The notes under the pieces: generated by a model
Seen by the model: the letters and a program-made list of their open reading frames with translations, nothing else
Databases searched by the model: none
What the model was told of the DNA's origin: nothing
Translations under genes and position numbers: made by a program
Source of the DNA: Obesumbacterium proteus
GTDB taxonomy: Bacteria; Pseudomonadota; Gammaproteobacteria; Enterobacterales; Enterobacteriaceae
Reading direction: 5' to 3'
DNA length: 64,000 bases
Assembly: GCF_001586165.1 (NCBI RefSeq)
Contig: NZ_CP014608.1
Span: 1,364,001-1,428,000, forward strand
Shown here: positions 23,272 to 32,642 of the stretch, piece after piece
How positions within the stretch are numbered: the stretch's first letter is position 1
Layout of the letters: the number at the start of each line of letters is the position of its first letter

Positions 23272-23901
23272 TTAGTTACTCTTGGTCTGTGAGGACTGAC
23301 TAAACGGAGATTTACCCTGCGGCGCTGCAGGTTTGCTCTGCGGTTGCGATTTAGCTGGCGCTGCCGCCGGAGCCGCTTTGCCGCTCTTATCCTGTAGCTG
23401 AGATGGGATCAGTACCGTGGTTACGCGCTTGCCTTTGTCGCTAAAGGCTTCCATCTGCTGCTGTTTAACTAGATAGGTGATTTTGTCGCCTTTGATGCTG
23501 CTATCAACCTGTTTCAGGAAAGCGTCGCCGGTCAGGATGACAAAGTCTTTATCCAATTCATAACGCAGTTTCTGCCCATGGCCGCTAACGGGTTTGCCGT
23601 TGTCTTGCATCTGGTAGAAAGTGACGGGGTTACCGTAGCCTTCAACGACTTCTTTGCCTTGGGCACCGTTAGGACGGATCACCACAACTTTATCTGCGTT
23701 GATTTTGATGGTGCCTTGGGTCACGACCACATCACCGGTAAAGGTGACGGTGTTGCCTTGCATGTCTAAAGACTGCTGAGCCGAATCAATGTGGATCGGC
23801 TGCTCTGTATCTCCGGTCAGTGCCAGCGCAGGAGCGCTGGCTGCGATCAATGAACCGGCAATGATAAGGCTAAGGATTTTGTTGTTTGTTTTGAATTTCA
23901 T
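23272..23901 (-). CDS. lptA: LPS transport periplasmic protein LptA
   Basis: 209-residue precursor with a signal peptide (ending ASAPALA, about residue 27) and an OstA-type beta-jellyroll (DTEQPIHIDSAQQSLDMQGN, TFTGDVVVTQGTI). It forms the periplasmic bridge that carries LPS from LptC to LptD. It is about 24 residues longer than E. coli LptA (185). The extra part is a Pro/Ala/Gln/Ser-rich C-terminal tail (PAAAPAKSQPQSKP and on), probably disordered. Its start overlaps the 3' end of lptC. Confidence 0.97.
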   Translation of the reverse strand: MKFKTNNKILSLIIAGSLIAASAPALALTGDTEQPIHIDSAQQSLDMQGNTVTFTGDVVVTQGTIKINADKVVVIRPNGAQGKEVVEGYGNPVTFYQMQDNGKPVSGHGQKLRYELDKDFVILTGDAFLKQVDSSIKGDKITYLVKQQQMEAFSDKGKRVTTVLIPSQLQDKSGKAAPAAAPAKSQPQSKPAAPQGKSPFSQSSQTKSN

Positions 23902-24448
23902 AATAGGTTTTTACCTTGTCAATCAGCCTTGCGGATTTTTCCCGCATGTTCCCGCGCATCTTCAGACCATGGGAGGTGAAGTTTGACCCATAAAGAGTGA
24001 CTTCATCATCAGAGCTGACGTCCTGAGTCACTAGATTTACCTGCGCATTATCGGTGGTAATCCTTTCCAATTGCGAGGTCGTCGTCAAACTGTTTACTTC
24101 AACGTTGCCGTATAAATAAAGCATACGGTCATCGGTAAGTTTTGCTTTATCAGCGCGAATAGACCAGGTCGGTTGAACATCCTGATCGTAAGTCGTTAGC
24201 ACCGGATGGGTAAACCAACTGGTTTTATCCCCGGCGAAATGCTGAACATCTTCTGCTACCAGCTTATAGCTTAGTTTACCTGTCGGGTCATAAACCACGG
24301 TCAGAGTATGCTGGCTGCGGTAGGTCGGCTCCTGATTATTGGTGGGAGCTAACACGGAATCGGAATCATTTTCGGTCAGATTCCATCCAATTAGCGCTAA
24401 TGCAATAACCGTTAATAGCAGGATGACCCAGCGTTTGGTTTTACTCAT
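23870..24448 (-). CDS. lptC: LPS export protein LptC
   Basis: 192-residue bitopic inner-membrane protein with one N-terminal helix (WVILLLTVIALALIGWNL) and a periplasmic jellyroll that passes LPS from LptBFG to LptA. SYKLVAEDVQHFAGDKTSWFTHP and TSHGLKMRGNMREKSARLIDKVK are typical. It overlaps kdsC by four bases upstream and lptA by about 30 bases downstream, so the genes are translationally coupled. Confidence 0.97.
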   Translation of the reverse strand: MSKTKRWVILLLTVIALALIGWNLTENDSDSVLAPTNNQEPTYRSQHTLTVVYDPTGKLSYKLVAEDVQHFAGDKTSWFTHPVLTTYDQDVQPTWSIRADKAKLTDDRMLYLYGNVEVNSLTTTSQLERITTDNAQVNLVTQDVSSDDEVTLYGSNFTSHGLKMRGNMREKSARLIDKVKTYYEIQNKQQNP

Positions 24449-25011
24449 ATTGATAGCCCTTTGGCCTCATCCAGTTTGCCCTGTGACTGTAGGATAAGGT
24501 CGCATAACTCACGAACTGCACCGCGCCCGCCTGCAATACGGGTAACATATTGAGCGCGCTGCAATAAAATAGGGTGCGCGTCTGCTACGGCAACAGAAAG
24601 TCCTACTTTGGCCATGACTGGCCAGTCAATCAAATCATCGCCAATATATGCAACCTGATGAGGCTGCAAATTCAGATCGGAGAGAATTTTCTCAAAGGCA
24701 ATCAGTTTATCAGATTGCCCTTGATATAGGTGTTCAATTCCCAGCGTAGCCGCGCGGTCGGCGACTAGCTTGGATTGGCGACCGGTAATGATCGCCACAT
24801 GAATGTTTTCGGTAATGAGACAGCGGATACCATAGCCATCGCGCACGTTAAACGCTTTGAGCTCTTCGCCATTGTTACCCATGTAAATCAGGCCATCAGA
24901 TAACACACCGTCTACGTCGCAGATGACGAGACGAATATCTGCTGCGCTGTCCATGATTTTACGGGCAACTGGGCCGTAACAGGTAGCGATATTCATACCT
25001 TGTTCATTCAT
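24445..25011 (-). CDS. kdsC: KDO-8-phosphate phosphatase KdsC
   Basis: 188-residue HAD-family phosphatase that makes free KDO for LPS. The catalytic Asp32 and Asp34 are in VICDVDGVLSDG, and GDDLIDWPVMAKVGLSVAVADAHP carries the third HAD motif. It is made in the same transcript as kdsD, 25 bases upstream. Confidence 0.97.
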   Translation of the reverse strand: MNEQGMNIATCYGPVARKIMDSAADIRLVICDVDGVLSDGLIYMGNNGEELKAFNVRDGYGIRCLITENIHVAIITGRQSKLVADRAATLGIEHLYQGQSDKLIAFEKILSDLNLQPHQVAYIGDDLIDWPVMAKVGLSVAVADAHPILLQRAQYVTRIAGGRGAVRELCDLILQSQGKLDEAKGLSI

Positions 25012-25036
25012 TAATTTTTCACCTAAACGTTAAATC

Positions 25037-26023
25037 TTAAACCACGCCAGCGCGCAGCATATCATGCATATGAACGACGCCGATCAGTTGATCGCCGTCG
25101 GCAACCAACAACGACGTGATATGACGTGCCTGCATCAGGTTTAATGCATCAACCGCTAGAGCGTTTGGACGAATACGAATTCCGCCGGATGTCATCACGT
25201 CGGCAATTTTCGCATTGTTTAAATCAACACCCAAATCAAAAATCCGGCGTAGGTCACCATCGGTGAAAATCCCTTCGATTTTCATCAAATCATCACAGAT
25301 GACGGTTAACCCAAGATTTTTACGCGTAATTTCCAACAGGGCATCGCGCAGAGAAGCATCGCGGCTGACGTGTGGTAATTCGCTACCGGTGTGCATGATG
25401 TCGCTCACGCGCAGTAATAATTTACGGCCCAATGCGCCGCCAGGATGCGACAGTGCAAAATCTTCGGCGGTGAAACCACGTGCTTGCAGCAGTGCAACGG
25501 CCAGCGCATCGCCCATGACCAGCGTTGCGGTCGTACTGGTGGTTGGCGCTAACCCTAATGGGCAGGCTTCCTGCGGGACTTTAACACACAGATGGATATC
25601 TGAAGCTTTACCCATTGAACTTTCAGGGTTATTCGTCATGCAGATAAGCTTAACTTTTTGGCGTTTTAGAACCGGAATCAGCGCTTGTATCTCGTGAGAT
25701 TCGCCAGAGTTAGAAATCGCCAGCACGATATCATGGGAGGTGACCATGCCGAGATCGCCGTGGCTAGCTTCACCTGGGTGCACAAAGAACGCCGGGGTTC
25801 CTGTGCTGGCGAGCGTGGCGGCAATTTTTCGGCCAATATGACCGGATTTGCCCATGCCCATGACGACAACTTTCCCCATACAGGCCAGAATCGCCTCGCA
25901 GGCGTGGGTGAAGTCCTGATTAATATATTGATCTAGCTGTGCCAGTCCTTCGCGTTCAGTCTGAAGAACCTGCTTTCCCACATGCTGGAAATCAAATCCC
26001 GGCTGTAAATCCAAATGTGACAT
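25037..26023 (-). CDS. kdsD: Arabinose-5-phosphate isomerase KdsD
   Basis: 328 residues. An N-terminal SIS domain (GMGKSGHIGRKIAATLASTGTPAFFVHPGEA) converts ribulose-5-phosphate to arabinose-5-phosphate, the first committed step to KDO. Two CBS domains follow (from about residue 210, ELPHVSRDASLRDAL and PNALAVDALNLMQARHITSLLV). It is co-directional with yrbG and kdsC. Confidence 0.97.
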   Translation of the reverse strand: MSHLDLQPGFDFQHVGKQVLQTEREGLAQLDQYINQDFTHACEAILACMGKVVVMGMGKSGHIGRKIAATLASTGTPAFFVHPGEASHGDLGMVTSHDIVLAISNSGESHEIQALIPVLKRQKVKLICMTNNPESSMGKASDIHLCVKVPQEACPLGLAPTTSTTATLVMGDALAVALLQARGFTAEDFALSHPGGALGRKLLLRVSDIMHTGSELPHVSRDASLRDALLEITRKNLGLTVICDDLMKIEGIFTDGDLRRIFDLGVDLNNAKIADVMTSGGIRIRPNALAVDALNLMQARHITSLLVADGDQLIGVVHMHDMLRAGVV

Positions 26024-26098
26024 GTTTTTTTCTCACTCGATTCAGCGGTTTAATCGGCGGTACGTTTAATGAATCGGTACTCACCGTCTCGTACTTAT

Positions 26099-27082
26099 TT
26101 AATACATATCGATTGGCTGATGTATGAACAGCAGCACGACGTAGGCAACGAATCCGCACAGCAGCAGCGCCCCGGCTTTTCGTCCAATTTTGTGCTTTCG
26201 CCTAATACACAGGGCCGTCAGCATCACACTCACACCAAGCATGACCCAGTAGTCGCGGCTAAAGGCGCTAGGATCGAATTGGGTATCCCCTTGTGATATG
26301 AGGGCTGGAAGACCAAGTACAATCAAAATATTGAAAATATTGGAGCCAATAATATTACCCAACACGATATCGTGCTCGCCTTTTATCGCTCCTGCGATGG
26401 ACGTCGCGAGTTCTGGTAGGCTTGTACCAATGGCGATAATGGTTAGGCCAATCACCAATTCACTCACGCCGAAATAACGGGCGATTACCGTTGAATTATC
26501 AACGATTATCTTGGCTGACAGCGGTAAAATAATCAGTCCCAAGGCAATCCATAATAAAGCCACCGTATTGCTGGTATCCTTGGGAAGTTCTGCCATCTGC
26601 TCATCGGTGAGCGGATCGTTGCCGTCGCGCATCGCCAGTCGCGCCATCTTTAACATCAGCCACATAAAAGCCGCAAAGGCGAGAATCAAAAGTGCGCCGT
26701 CCACCCGCGTGAGCTGATTGTCATAAAGGACAAAACCACACAAGATAGTGACGCCTAACATTAACGGCAGTTCGCGCCTGAGAATATCAGACCGAACTGA
26801 AAGTGGGCGTAATATCGCGGCGCTGCCTAAAATAAGTAAAATATTCGCGATGTTTGAACCAATGACAGTACCGACTGCGGTGTTTATTTGATTATTCATT
26901 ACCGCGGTAAGGGAAACCGTCAGCTCGGGCAGGGATGTGCCTATCCCCACGATGGTCATCCCAATAATCATCGGTGGGACGCCGAATGAGCGAGCTATAG
27001 CTGCGGCACCGTAAACTAAGCGGTCTGCGCCATAAACTAATAGTATTAAACCAACGATCAACAATAGGGTGGCGAGCAGCAT
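26099..27082 (-). CDS. yrbG: Calcium/sodium antiporter YrbG
   Basis: 327-residue CaCA-family inner-membrane protein with about ten transmembrane segments and the two inverted alpha repeats GIGTSLPELTVSL and AIGTSLPELATSI that form the ion site. The start at 27082 (MLLATLL) fits the family and has AAAGGA upstream; the frame is open 33 codons further but is not conserved. It is divergent from mlaF and heads the kdsD-kdsC-lpt group. Confidence 0.94.
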   Translation of the reverse strand: MLLATLLLIVGLILLVYGADRLVYGAAAIARSFGVPPMIIGMTIVGIGTSLPELTVSLTAVMNNQINTAVGTVIGSNIANILLILGSAAILRPLSVRSDILRRELPLMLGVTILCGFVLYDNQLTRVDGALLILAFAAFMWLMLKMARLAMRDGNDPLTDEQMAELPKDTSNTVALLWIALGLIILPLSAKIIVDNSTVIARYFGVSELVIGLTIIAIGTSLPELATSIAGAIKGEHDIVLGNIIGSNIFNILIVLGLPALISQGDTQFDPSAFSRDYWVMLGVSVMLTALCIRRKHKIGRKAGALLLCGFVAYVVLLFIHQPIDMY

Positions 27083-27658
27083 GCAGAGTCCTTTGTTGGG
27101 TATAATCCAGCGTTTTGCAGGTTCTGTACCCGTCATTTTGACGTTGCTTCTATGTTGGCTGCATTCGTTAATCCGAATCACTTACGCGAGTAAGTCCATT
27201 GGGATTCTCTCTCTTGCTGCCTTGATGCAACCTCAATTTTTTTGGGTATAGTAAAAAACGTTAAGCGAAAAACTTATTTCCGAAGGTTTGGCTTATCAAA
27301 TGAGGGAGAAACTCTTAAAAATAAGCCCCCCATGTAGCGCTAAGCCATAATTTTCGTGAATCTTAACAATTCTGACTGTCGGAGAGGGAAAAGTAAAACC
27401 CATGGCACCTTTAGCCAGAAAAACATGAGAATTATTTGTCAGAATGAGCCAGATAACTCTGGTTTAAGCGTCGTAACCGCAAAATTGTTATAAATATAGC
27501 CAAAGTATTGGCGCGGTATTGGGTCAGAACGTGAGAGAATCCCGATCTTTGGAATACCGTTTGGAACGCGTGTGCTGTGAAACCTAATGCAGCTTCATGG
27601 ATGAAGGCGAAAATCGCCATAAATTAGTGCCATAAAGATGACTAAGAGAATCTTGCTC
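27083..27658. promoter_or_regulatory. Divergent yrbG/mlaF intergenic region
   Basis: 576 bases with no convincing gene. It must contain the promoters for the minus-strand yrbG-kds-lpt transcript and the plus-strand mla operon. A short GGCGAAAATCGCC inverted repeat lies at 27607-27619 just before mlaF. No other structure was recognised. Confidence 0.4.
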
Positions 27659-28489
27659 ATGAATCAACAGGCAACAAATTTGGTGGAAATCAACGGCATG
27701 AGTTTTAGCCGTGGTAACCGGCAAATTTTTACCGATATAACGATGACCGTCCCGAAAGGAAAAATTACCGCCATCATGGGGCCTTCGGGGATTGGTAAAA
27801 CTACGCTACTGCGTTTGATTGGCGGGCAGATCCGCCCAGATAAAGGTGAAATTTGGTTCGACGGGCAGAATATCCCATCGCTTTCGCGTCATAAGCTGTT
27901 TGAAGCTCGCAAAAAAATGAGCATGCTATTTCAATCTGGCGCGCTGTTTACCGATCTGACCGTATTCGATAACGTGGCGTTTCCGCTGCGTGAACATACC
28001 CAACTGCCAGAATCGTTAATCCGCACGACGGTATTGATGAAGTTAGAGGCGGTAGGGCTGCGCGGTGCCGGCGGTTTAATGCCGTCAGAGCTGTCGGGTG
28101 GGATGGCGCGCCGCGCCGCGCTGGCTCGTGCCATTGCGCTTGATCCTGAAATGATTTTGTTCGATGAACCTTTTGTTGGACAAGATCCAATAACAATGGG
28201 TGTGTTGGTCAAATTGATTGATGAGCTAAATCACTCGCTGGGGATTACCTGCGTGGTGGTGTCGCACGACGTGCCTGAAGTATTGAGTATTGCGGATTAC
28301 GCCTATATTGTGGCGGATCAGCGCGTTGTGGCTCAAGGCGGCTCAGCGGAGCTCAGCGGTAATAGCGATCCGCGAGTACGACAATTCCTTGACGGCATCG
28401 CGGATGGTCCCGTGCCATTCCGCTATCCGGCTGGCGATTATCGCTCCGCGCTGCTTGGATTAGCCCCATTAGGATCAGGGAGTAAGTGA
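27659..28489 (+). CDS. mlaF: Phospholipid transport ATPase MlaF
   Basis: 276-residue ABC ATPase of the MlaFEDB complex, which moves phospholipids between the inner and outer membranes to keep outer-membrane asymmetry. It has Walker A GPSGIGKTT, Q-loop LFQSGALFTDLTVFDNVAFPLREHT, signature SELSGGMARRAALARAIAL, Walker B MILFDEPFVGQDP, and ends DGIADGPVPFRYPAGDY plus a short tail. ATG 27659 is chosen by family fit (MNQQATNLVEI); an in-frame ATG at 27638 is possible. Confidence 0.96.
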   Translation: MNQQATNLVEINGMSFSRGNRQIFTDITMTVPKGKITAIMGPSGIGKTTLLRLIGGQIRPDKGEIWFDGQNIPSLSRHKLFEARKKMSMLFQSGALFTDLTVFDNVAFPLREHTQLPESLIRTTVLMKLEAVGLRGAGGLMPSELSGGMARRAALARAIALDPEMILFDEPFVGQDPITMGVLVKLIDELNHSLGITCVVVSHDVPEVLSIADYAYIVADQRVVAQGGSAELSGNSDPRVRQFLDGIADGPVPFRYPAGDYRSALLGLAPLGSGSK

Positions 28490-28493
28490 TCTC

Positions 28494-29276
28494 ATGCTGT
28501 TAAATGCGTTGGCGTCGTTTGGACGCCGAGGAATCAACGTCTGTGCTTCATTTGGGCGCGCAGGCTTGATGATGTTTAATGCCTTGATAGGTAAACCAGA
28601 ATTTGCCAAGCAATGGCCGCTGCTGCGTAAACAGCTTTACAGCGTTGGCGTGCAGTCTCTGCTTATCATCGTGGTTTCTGGTTTGTTTATCGGCATGGTG
28701 CTCGGTTTACAGGGCTATCTCATTTTAACCACCTACAGCGCTGAGGCGAGTCTTGGCATGATGGTGGCGTTGTCGCTGCTGCGTGAACTGGGCCCGGTTG
28801 TCACCGCGTTGCTGTTTGCTGGCCGTGCCGGTTCCGCGGTGACGGCGGAAATTGGTTTGATGAAAGCCACAGAGCAGATCTCCAGCATGGAGATGATGGC
28901 CGTCGATCCGCTACGTCGTATCGTTGCACCACGCTTTTGGGCTGGCCTTATCAGTATGCCTTTGTTGACGGCGATTTTTGTGGCCGTTGGTATCTGGGGC
29001 GGATCGGTGGTGGGCGTCGATTGGAAAAGCATTGATAGCGGTTTCTTCTGGTCCGCGATGCAAGGCTCGGTCGATTTCCATACGGATTTAGTCAACTGCA
29101 TGATTAAGAGCGTGGTGTTTGCCATTACTATTATGTGGATTGCCTTGTTCAACGGATATGATGCGATACCCACTTCTGAAGGGATTAGTCGCGCAACCAC
29201 GCGCACCGTCGTGCATTCGTCACTGGCGGTCTTGGGATTAGATTTTGTGCTGACAGCACTGATGTTTGGGAACTGA
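28494..29276 (+). CDS. mlaE: Phospholipid transport permease MlaE
   Basis: 260-residue inner-membrane permease of the Mla complex with about five transmembrane segments. LRELGPVVTALLFAGRAGSAVTAEIGLMKATEQI is the conserved coupling and transport stretch (seen at residues about 95-130). It starts four bases after mlaF, second gene in mlaFEDCB. Confidence 0.97.
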   Translation: MLLNALASFGRRGINVCASFGRAGLMMFNALIGKPEFAKQWPLLRKQLYSVGVQSLLIIVVSGLFIGMVLGLQGYLILTTYSAEASLGMMVALSLLRELGPVVTALLFAGRAGSAVTAEIGLMKATEQISSMEMMAVDPLRRIVAPRFWAGLISMPLLTAIFVAVGIWGGSVVGVDWKSIDSGFFWSAMQGSVDFHTDLVNCMIKSVVFAITIMWIALFNGYDAIPTSEGISRATTRTVVHSSLAVLGLDFVLTALMFGN

Positions 29277-29280
29277 TGCA

Positions 29281-29820
29281 ATGCAAACGAAAAAAAGTGA
29301 AATTTGGGTTGGCGTATTCATGCTTATCGCGCTGTGTGCGGTAGTATTCCTGTGCTTGCAGGTTGCAAACGTTAAATCGCTGGGCAATGAACCAACCTAT
29401 CGTATCTATGCGACATTCGATAACATCGGTGGTTTGAAAGCACGCTCGCCAATCAAAATCGGCGGCGTCGTGATTGGGCGCGTTGCGGATATTACCTTAG
29501 ATCCTAAAACGTACCTGCCTCGCGTCGCGATGGATATCGACGAGCAATATAACCAGATCCCAGATACCAGCTCATTGGCTATTCGCACGTCAGGGCTGCT
29601 GGGTGAGCAATTCCTCGCATTAAACGTGGGCTTTGAAGATCCTGATATGGGAACGTCTATCCTTAAAGATGGCGGCACTATTCAAGACACCAAGTCGGCG
29701 ATGGTATTGGAAGATTTGATTGGCCAGTTCTTATATAAGAGCGGCAACGATGACGCCAACAAGAAAGACAGCACTTCGGGCGACGCATCTGCGCCAGCTG
29801 AAGCTCCGGCAGCACATTAA
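29281..29820 (+). CDS. mlaD: Phospholipid transport protein MlaD
   Basis: 179 residues with one N-terminal membrane anchor (WVGVFMLIALCAVVFLCL) and a periplasmic MCE domain (TFDNIGGLKARSPIKIGGVVIG). It forms the hexameric ring that receives lipid from MlaC. The Ala/Pro/Ser-rich tail (residues about 155-179) is variable. ATG 29281, four bases after mlaE, fits the family MQTKK start. Confidence 0.97.
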   Translation: MQTKKSEIWVGVFMLIALCAVVFLCLQVANVKSLGNEPTYRIYATFDNIGGLKARSPIKIGGVVIGRVADITLDPKTYLPRVAMDIDEQYNQIPDTSSLAIRTSGLLGEQFLALNVGFEDPDMGTSILKDGGTIQDTKSAMVLEDLIGQFLYKSGNDDANKKDSTSGDASAPAEAPAAH

Positions 29821-29837
29821 TTTAAGGGGATTTATTC

Positions 29838-30479
29838 ATGTTTAAACGTATGTTAATGGTGGCACTGCTGGCGGTAGCCCCACTGGTTCCAACACTGGCA
29901 AATGCTGCCGTCGATCAGACAAACCCTTACAAGCTGATGGATGCCGCAGCCAAGCAAACTTTTGATCGTCTTAAAAACGAACAGCCTAAAATCAAGCAGG
30001 ATCCTAACTATCTGCGCACCATCGTGCATGAAGAGTTGATGCCGTATGTGCAGGTCAAATACGCAGGCGCGCTGGTACTGGGTCAGTATTATCGTGGTGC
30101 GACGCCTGAACAGCGCGAAGCGTACTTCAAGGCATTCCAGTCATACTTAGAACAGGCTTATGGTCAGGCTCTGGCGATGTATCATGGCCAGACCTACAAC
30201 ATTGCACCAGAGCGCGCTTTGGGCGATGCGACCATTGTACCTATTCGCGTCACCATCATTGACCCACAGGGGCGCCCTCCGGTTCGCCTGGATTTCCAAT
30301 GGCGTAAAAACAGCCAAACGGGCAACTGGCAGGCATTTGATATGATCGCAGAAGGCGTCAGCATGATCACCACCAAACAAAATGAGTGGGCATCTATTCT
30401 GCGTCAGAACGGCGTTGATGGCTTAACCAAACAGCTGATCTCGTCTGCGCAACAGCCGATTACGTTGGACCAAAAATAA
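29838..30479 (+). CDS. mlaC: Periplasmic phospholipid-binding protein MlaC
   Basis: 213-residue precursor with a signal peptide ending in LANA (about residue 23). The mature protein shuttles phospholipid between the outer-membrane MlaA complex and MlaD. NPYKLMDAAAKQTFDRLK, YLEQAYGQALAMYHGQTY and WQAFDMIAEGVSMI are family blocks. A GGGGA site precedes it. The stop TAA shares its last base with the mlaB ATG. Confidence 0.97.
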   Translation: MFKRMLMVALLAVAPLVPTLANAAVDQTNPYKLMDAAAKQTFDRLKNEQPKIKQDPNYLRTIVHEELMPYVQVKYAGALVLGQYYRGATPEQREAYFKAFQSYLEQAYGQALAMYHGQTYNIAPERALGDATIVPIRVTIIDPQGRPPVRLDFQWRKNSQTGNWQAFDMIAEGVSMITTKQNEWASILRQNGVDGLTKQLISSAQQPITLDQK

Positions 30480-30793
30480 TGACGCCGAATGTCCTGCAAT
30501 GGCGTAGCGAAGAAGAGACGCTCAAGCTGATTGGTATTCTCGATCGAGATTCACTCATGAGCTTTTGGGACGATCGCCACACGTTGCTAGAAGGTAAGAA
30601 ACGTCTGGATTTAAGCGAGTTGGCGCGCGTGGACTCTGCGGGCCTCGCCATGCTGGTTCACGTGCAAAACACGCCTGCCGCTGGCAGCTCTCCGATATTG
30701 ATTACCGGTGTGAGTGAGCGTTTACGCACGCTGATTGCGCTCTATAACCTCAATGACATCCTGATCGCTGAAGGGGCTGAATTAGCCTCCTAA
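30479..30793 (+). CDS. mlaB: Mla complex STAS protein MlaB
   Basis: 104-residue cytoplasmic STAS-domain protein that binds MlaF and supports complex assembly. LDLSELARVDSAGLAMLVH is the STAS core with the conserved Asp-Ser-Ala-Gly turn. It starts in a TAATG overlap with mlaC. It ends the mla operon; a terminator follows at 30822. Confidence 0.96.
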   Translation: MTPNVLQWRSEEETLKLIGILDRDSLMSFWDDRHTLLEGKKRLDLSELARVDSAGLAMLVHVQNTPAAGSSPILITGVSERLRTLIALYNLNDILIAEGAELAS

Positions 30794-30821
30794 CCCAGTG
30801 CAATAATTAGGATTATTTCTA

Positions 30822-30858
30822 AAGCCCTCGATAACGATGCTATCGGGGGCTTTTCTTT
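30822..30858 (+). terminator. mla operon terminator
   Basis: AGCCCTCGATA pairs with TATCGGGGGCT and is followed by TTTCTTTG, 29 bases after mlaB. Confidence 0.85.
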
Positions 30859-30982
30859 GTTTAAGATAGAGCATATTTACTCTAATATGGGCGGCTTAGT
30901 CCTTTTGGCTGCAAAGAGCATTTATGCCAATAATGCCAAAACGATGTTCATATTTTTTTCTTTATTCAATGATTGAGCGCCC

Positions 30983-31237
30983 ATGGACAACAACGAAATT
31001 AAAGATGTGTTGATGAACGCATTATCCCTGCAGGAAGCCCATGTAACCGGTGACGGCAGCCACTTTCAGGTGATTGTTGTCGGCGAACAGTTTGCTGGTA
31101 TGAGCCGTGTTAAAAAACAACAGACGGTGTATGCACCGCTGATGGAATACATCGCAGATAACAGAATTCACGCACTGTCGATCAAGGCTTTCACTCCTGA
31201 AGAATGGCAGCGCGATCGCAAGCTTAATGCGTTGTGA
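30983..31237 (+). CDS. ibaG: BolA-family iron-sulphur protein IbaG
   Basis: 84-residue BolA-like protein (YrbA) that pairs with monothiol glutaredoxin Grx4 to carry a [2Fe-2S] cluster and is induced by acid in E. coli. SLQEAHVTGDGSHFQVIVVGE and RVKKQQTVYAPLMEYI are typical, including the cluster-ligand histidine region. It lies 66 bases before murA and is probably co-transcribed with it. Confidence 0.96.
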   Translation: MDNNEIKDVLMNALSLQEAHVTGDGSHFQVIVVGEQFAGMSRVKKQQTVYAPLMEYIADNRIHALSIKAFTPEEWQRDRKLNAL

Positions 31238-31303
31238 TCCCAATACTCGCTATTACCGTTCGCGGTGATGGTTGTTTCAAATATTTAACTGAGATCGGTA
31301 ATA

Positions 31304-32563
31304 ATGGATAAATTTCGTGTGCAGGGGCCCACTCGCCTAAGCGGCGAGGTCACCATTTCTGGTGCAAAAAATGCAGCCCTGCCAATTCTTTTCGCCGCGC
31401 TGCTGGCGGAAGAGCCTGTAGAAATTCAAAACGTGCCGAAGTTGAAAGACATCGACACCACGATGAAACTGTTAAGCCAGTTAGGCGTGCGCGTTGAGCG
31501 TAATGGTTCTGTTCACGTTGATGCAAGCAACGTGAATGAGCTGTGTGCTCCTTACGATCTGGTGAAAACCATGCGTGCTTCTATTTGGGCGCTGGGCCCG
31601 CTGGTTGCTCGCTTTGGCTATGGTCAGGTTTCCTTGCCGGGTGGCTGCGCGATTGGCGCTCGTCCTGTCGATTTGCACATCACCGGTTTAGAACAGCTGG
31701 GTGCAGAGATCAAACTGGAAGAAGGCTACGTGAAAGCGTCCGTTGATGGTCGCTTGAAAGGCGCGCATATCGTTATGGACAAGGTGAGCGTTGGCGCTAC
31801 CGTGACCATCATGAGTGCTGCTACGCTAGCAGAAGGCACAACGGTTATTGAAAACGCCGCGCGTGAGCCGGAAATCGTGGATACCGCGAACTTCCTGAAC
31901 ACCTTAGGGGCAAAAATTTCAGGCGCGGGTTCAGACCGCATCACCATTGAAGGTGTTGCGCGCTTGGGCGGCGGTGTTTATCGTGTGCTGCCAGACCGTA
32001 TCGAAACCGGTACTTTCCTGATCGCCGCTGCGGTTACACGCGGCAAGATTATCTGCCGTAATACTCGTCCTGATACGCTGGATGCTGTTTTGGCAAAACT
32101 GCGTGAAGCGGGTGCGGATATTGAAACCGGTGAAGACTGGATCTCCTTGGATATGCACGGTGAACGTCCAAAAGCCGTCACCGTTCGTACTGCTCCGCAT
32201 CCTGGCTTCCCAACCGATATGCAGGCTCAGTTCAGCTTGCTGAATCTGGTGGCTGAAGGTACCGGTGTTATCACCGAAACCATTTTCGAAAACCGTTTCA
32301 TGCATATCCCAGAGCTTATCCGTATGGGCGCTCATGCTGAAATCGAAGGTAATACTGCGATTTGCTACGGCGTTGAAAAACTGTCTGGTGCGCAGGTAAT
32401 GGCGACCGACCTGCGTGCGTCTGCTAGTTTAGTTATTGCTGGCTGTGTTGCGGAAGGTACAACTATCGTCGATCGTATTTACCACATCGACCGTGGCTAT
32501 GACCGCATCGAGAACAAGTTAAGCGCCTTGGGCGCAAATATTGAGCGCGTAAAAGGCGAGTAA
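31304..32563 (+). CDS. murA: UDP-GlcNAc enolpyruvyl transferase MurA
   Basis: 419 residues, the same length as E. coli MurA; catalyses the first committed step of peptidoglycan synthesis. The active-site Cys115 is in LPGGCAIGARPVDLH, so fosfomycin should bind covalently. SGAKNAALPIL at the start and DRIYHIDRGYDRIENKL near the end are family signatures. A bidirectional terminator follows. Confidence 0.98.
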   Translation: MDKFRVQGPTRLSGEVTISGAKNAALPILFAALLAEEPVEIQNVPKLKDIDTTMKLLSQLGVRVERNGSVHVDASNVNELCAPYDLVKTMRASIWALGPLVARFGYGQVSLPGGCAIGARPVDLHITGLEQLGAEIKLEEGYVKASVDGRLKGAHIVMDKVSVGATVTIMSAATLAEGTTVIENAAREPEIVDTANFLNTLGAKISGAGSDRITIEGVARLGGGVYRVLPDRIETGTFLIAAAVTRGKIICRNTRPDTLDAVLAKLREAGADIETGEDWISLDMHGERPKAVTVRTAPHPGFPTDMQAQFSLLNLVAEGTGVITETIFENRFMHIPELIRMGAHAEIEGNTAICYGVEKLSGAQVMATDLRASASLVIAGCVAEGTTIVDRIYHIDRGYDRIENKLSALGANIERVKGE

Positions 32564-32584
32564 TTTAGCCCACGCTTGAAAACA

Positions 32585-32613
32585 AAAACGCCATCTTTCG
32601 ATGGCGTTTTTTT
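32585..32613. terminator. Bidirectional murA/degS terminator
   Basis: AAAACGCCATC (32585-32595) pairs with GATGGCGTTTT (32600-32610) and continues into a T-run to 32613; an A-run on the other side serves degS on the minus strand. Confidence 0.92.
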
Positions 32614-32642
32614 ATGGCATTTTTTCGTTGCTATGAACGTTA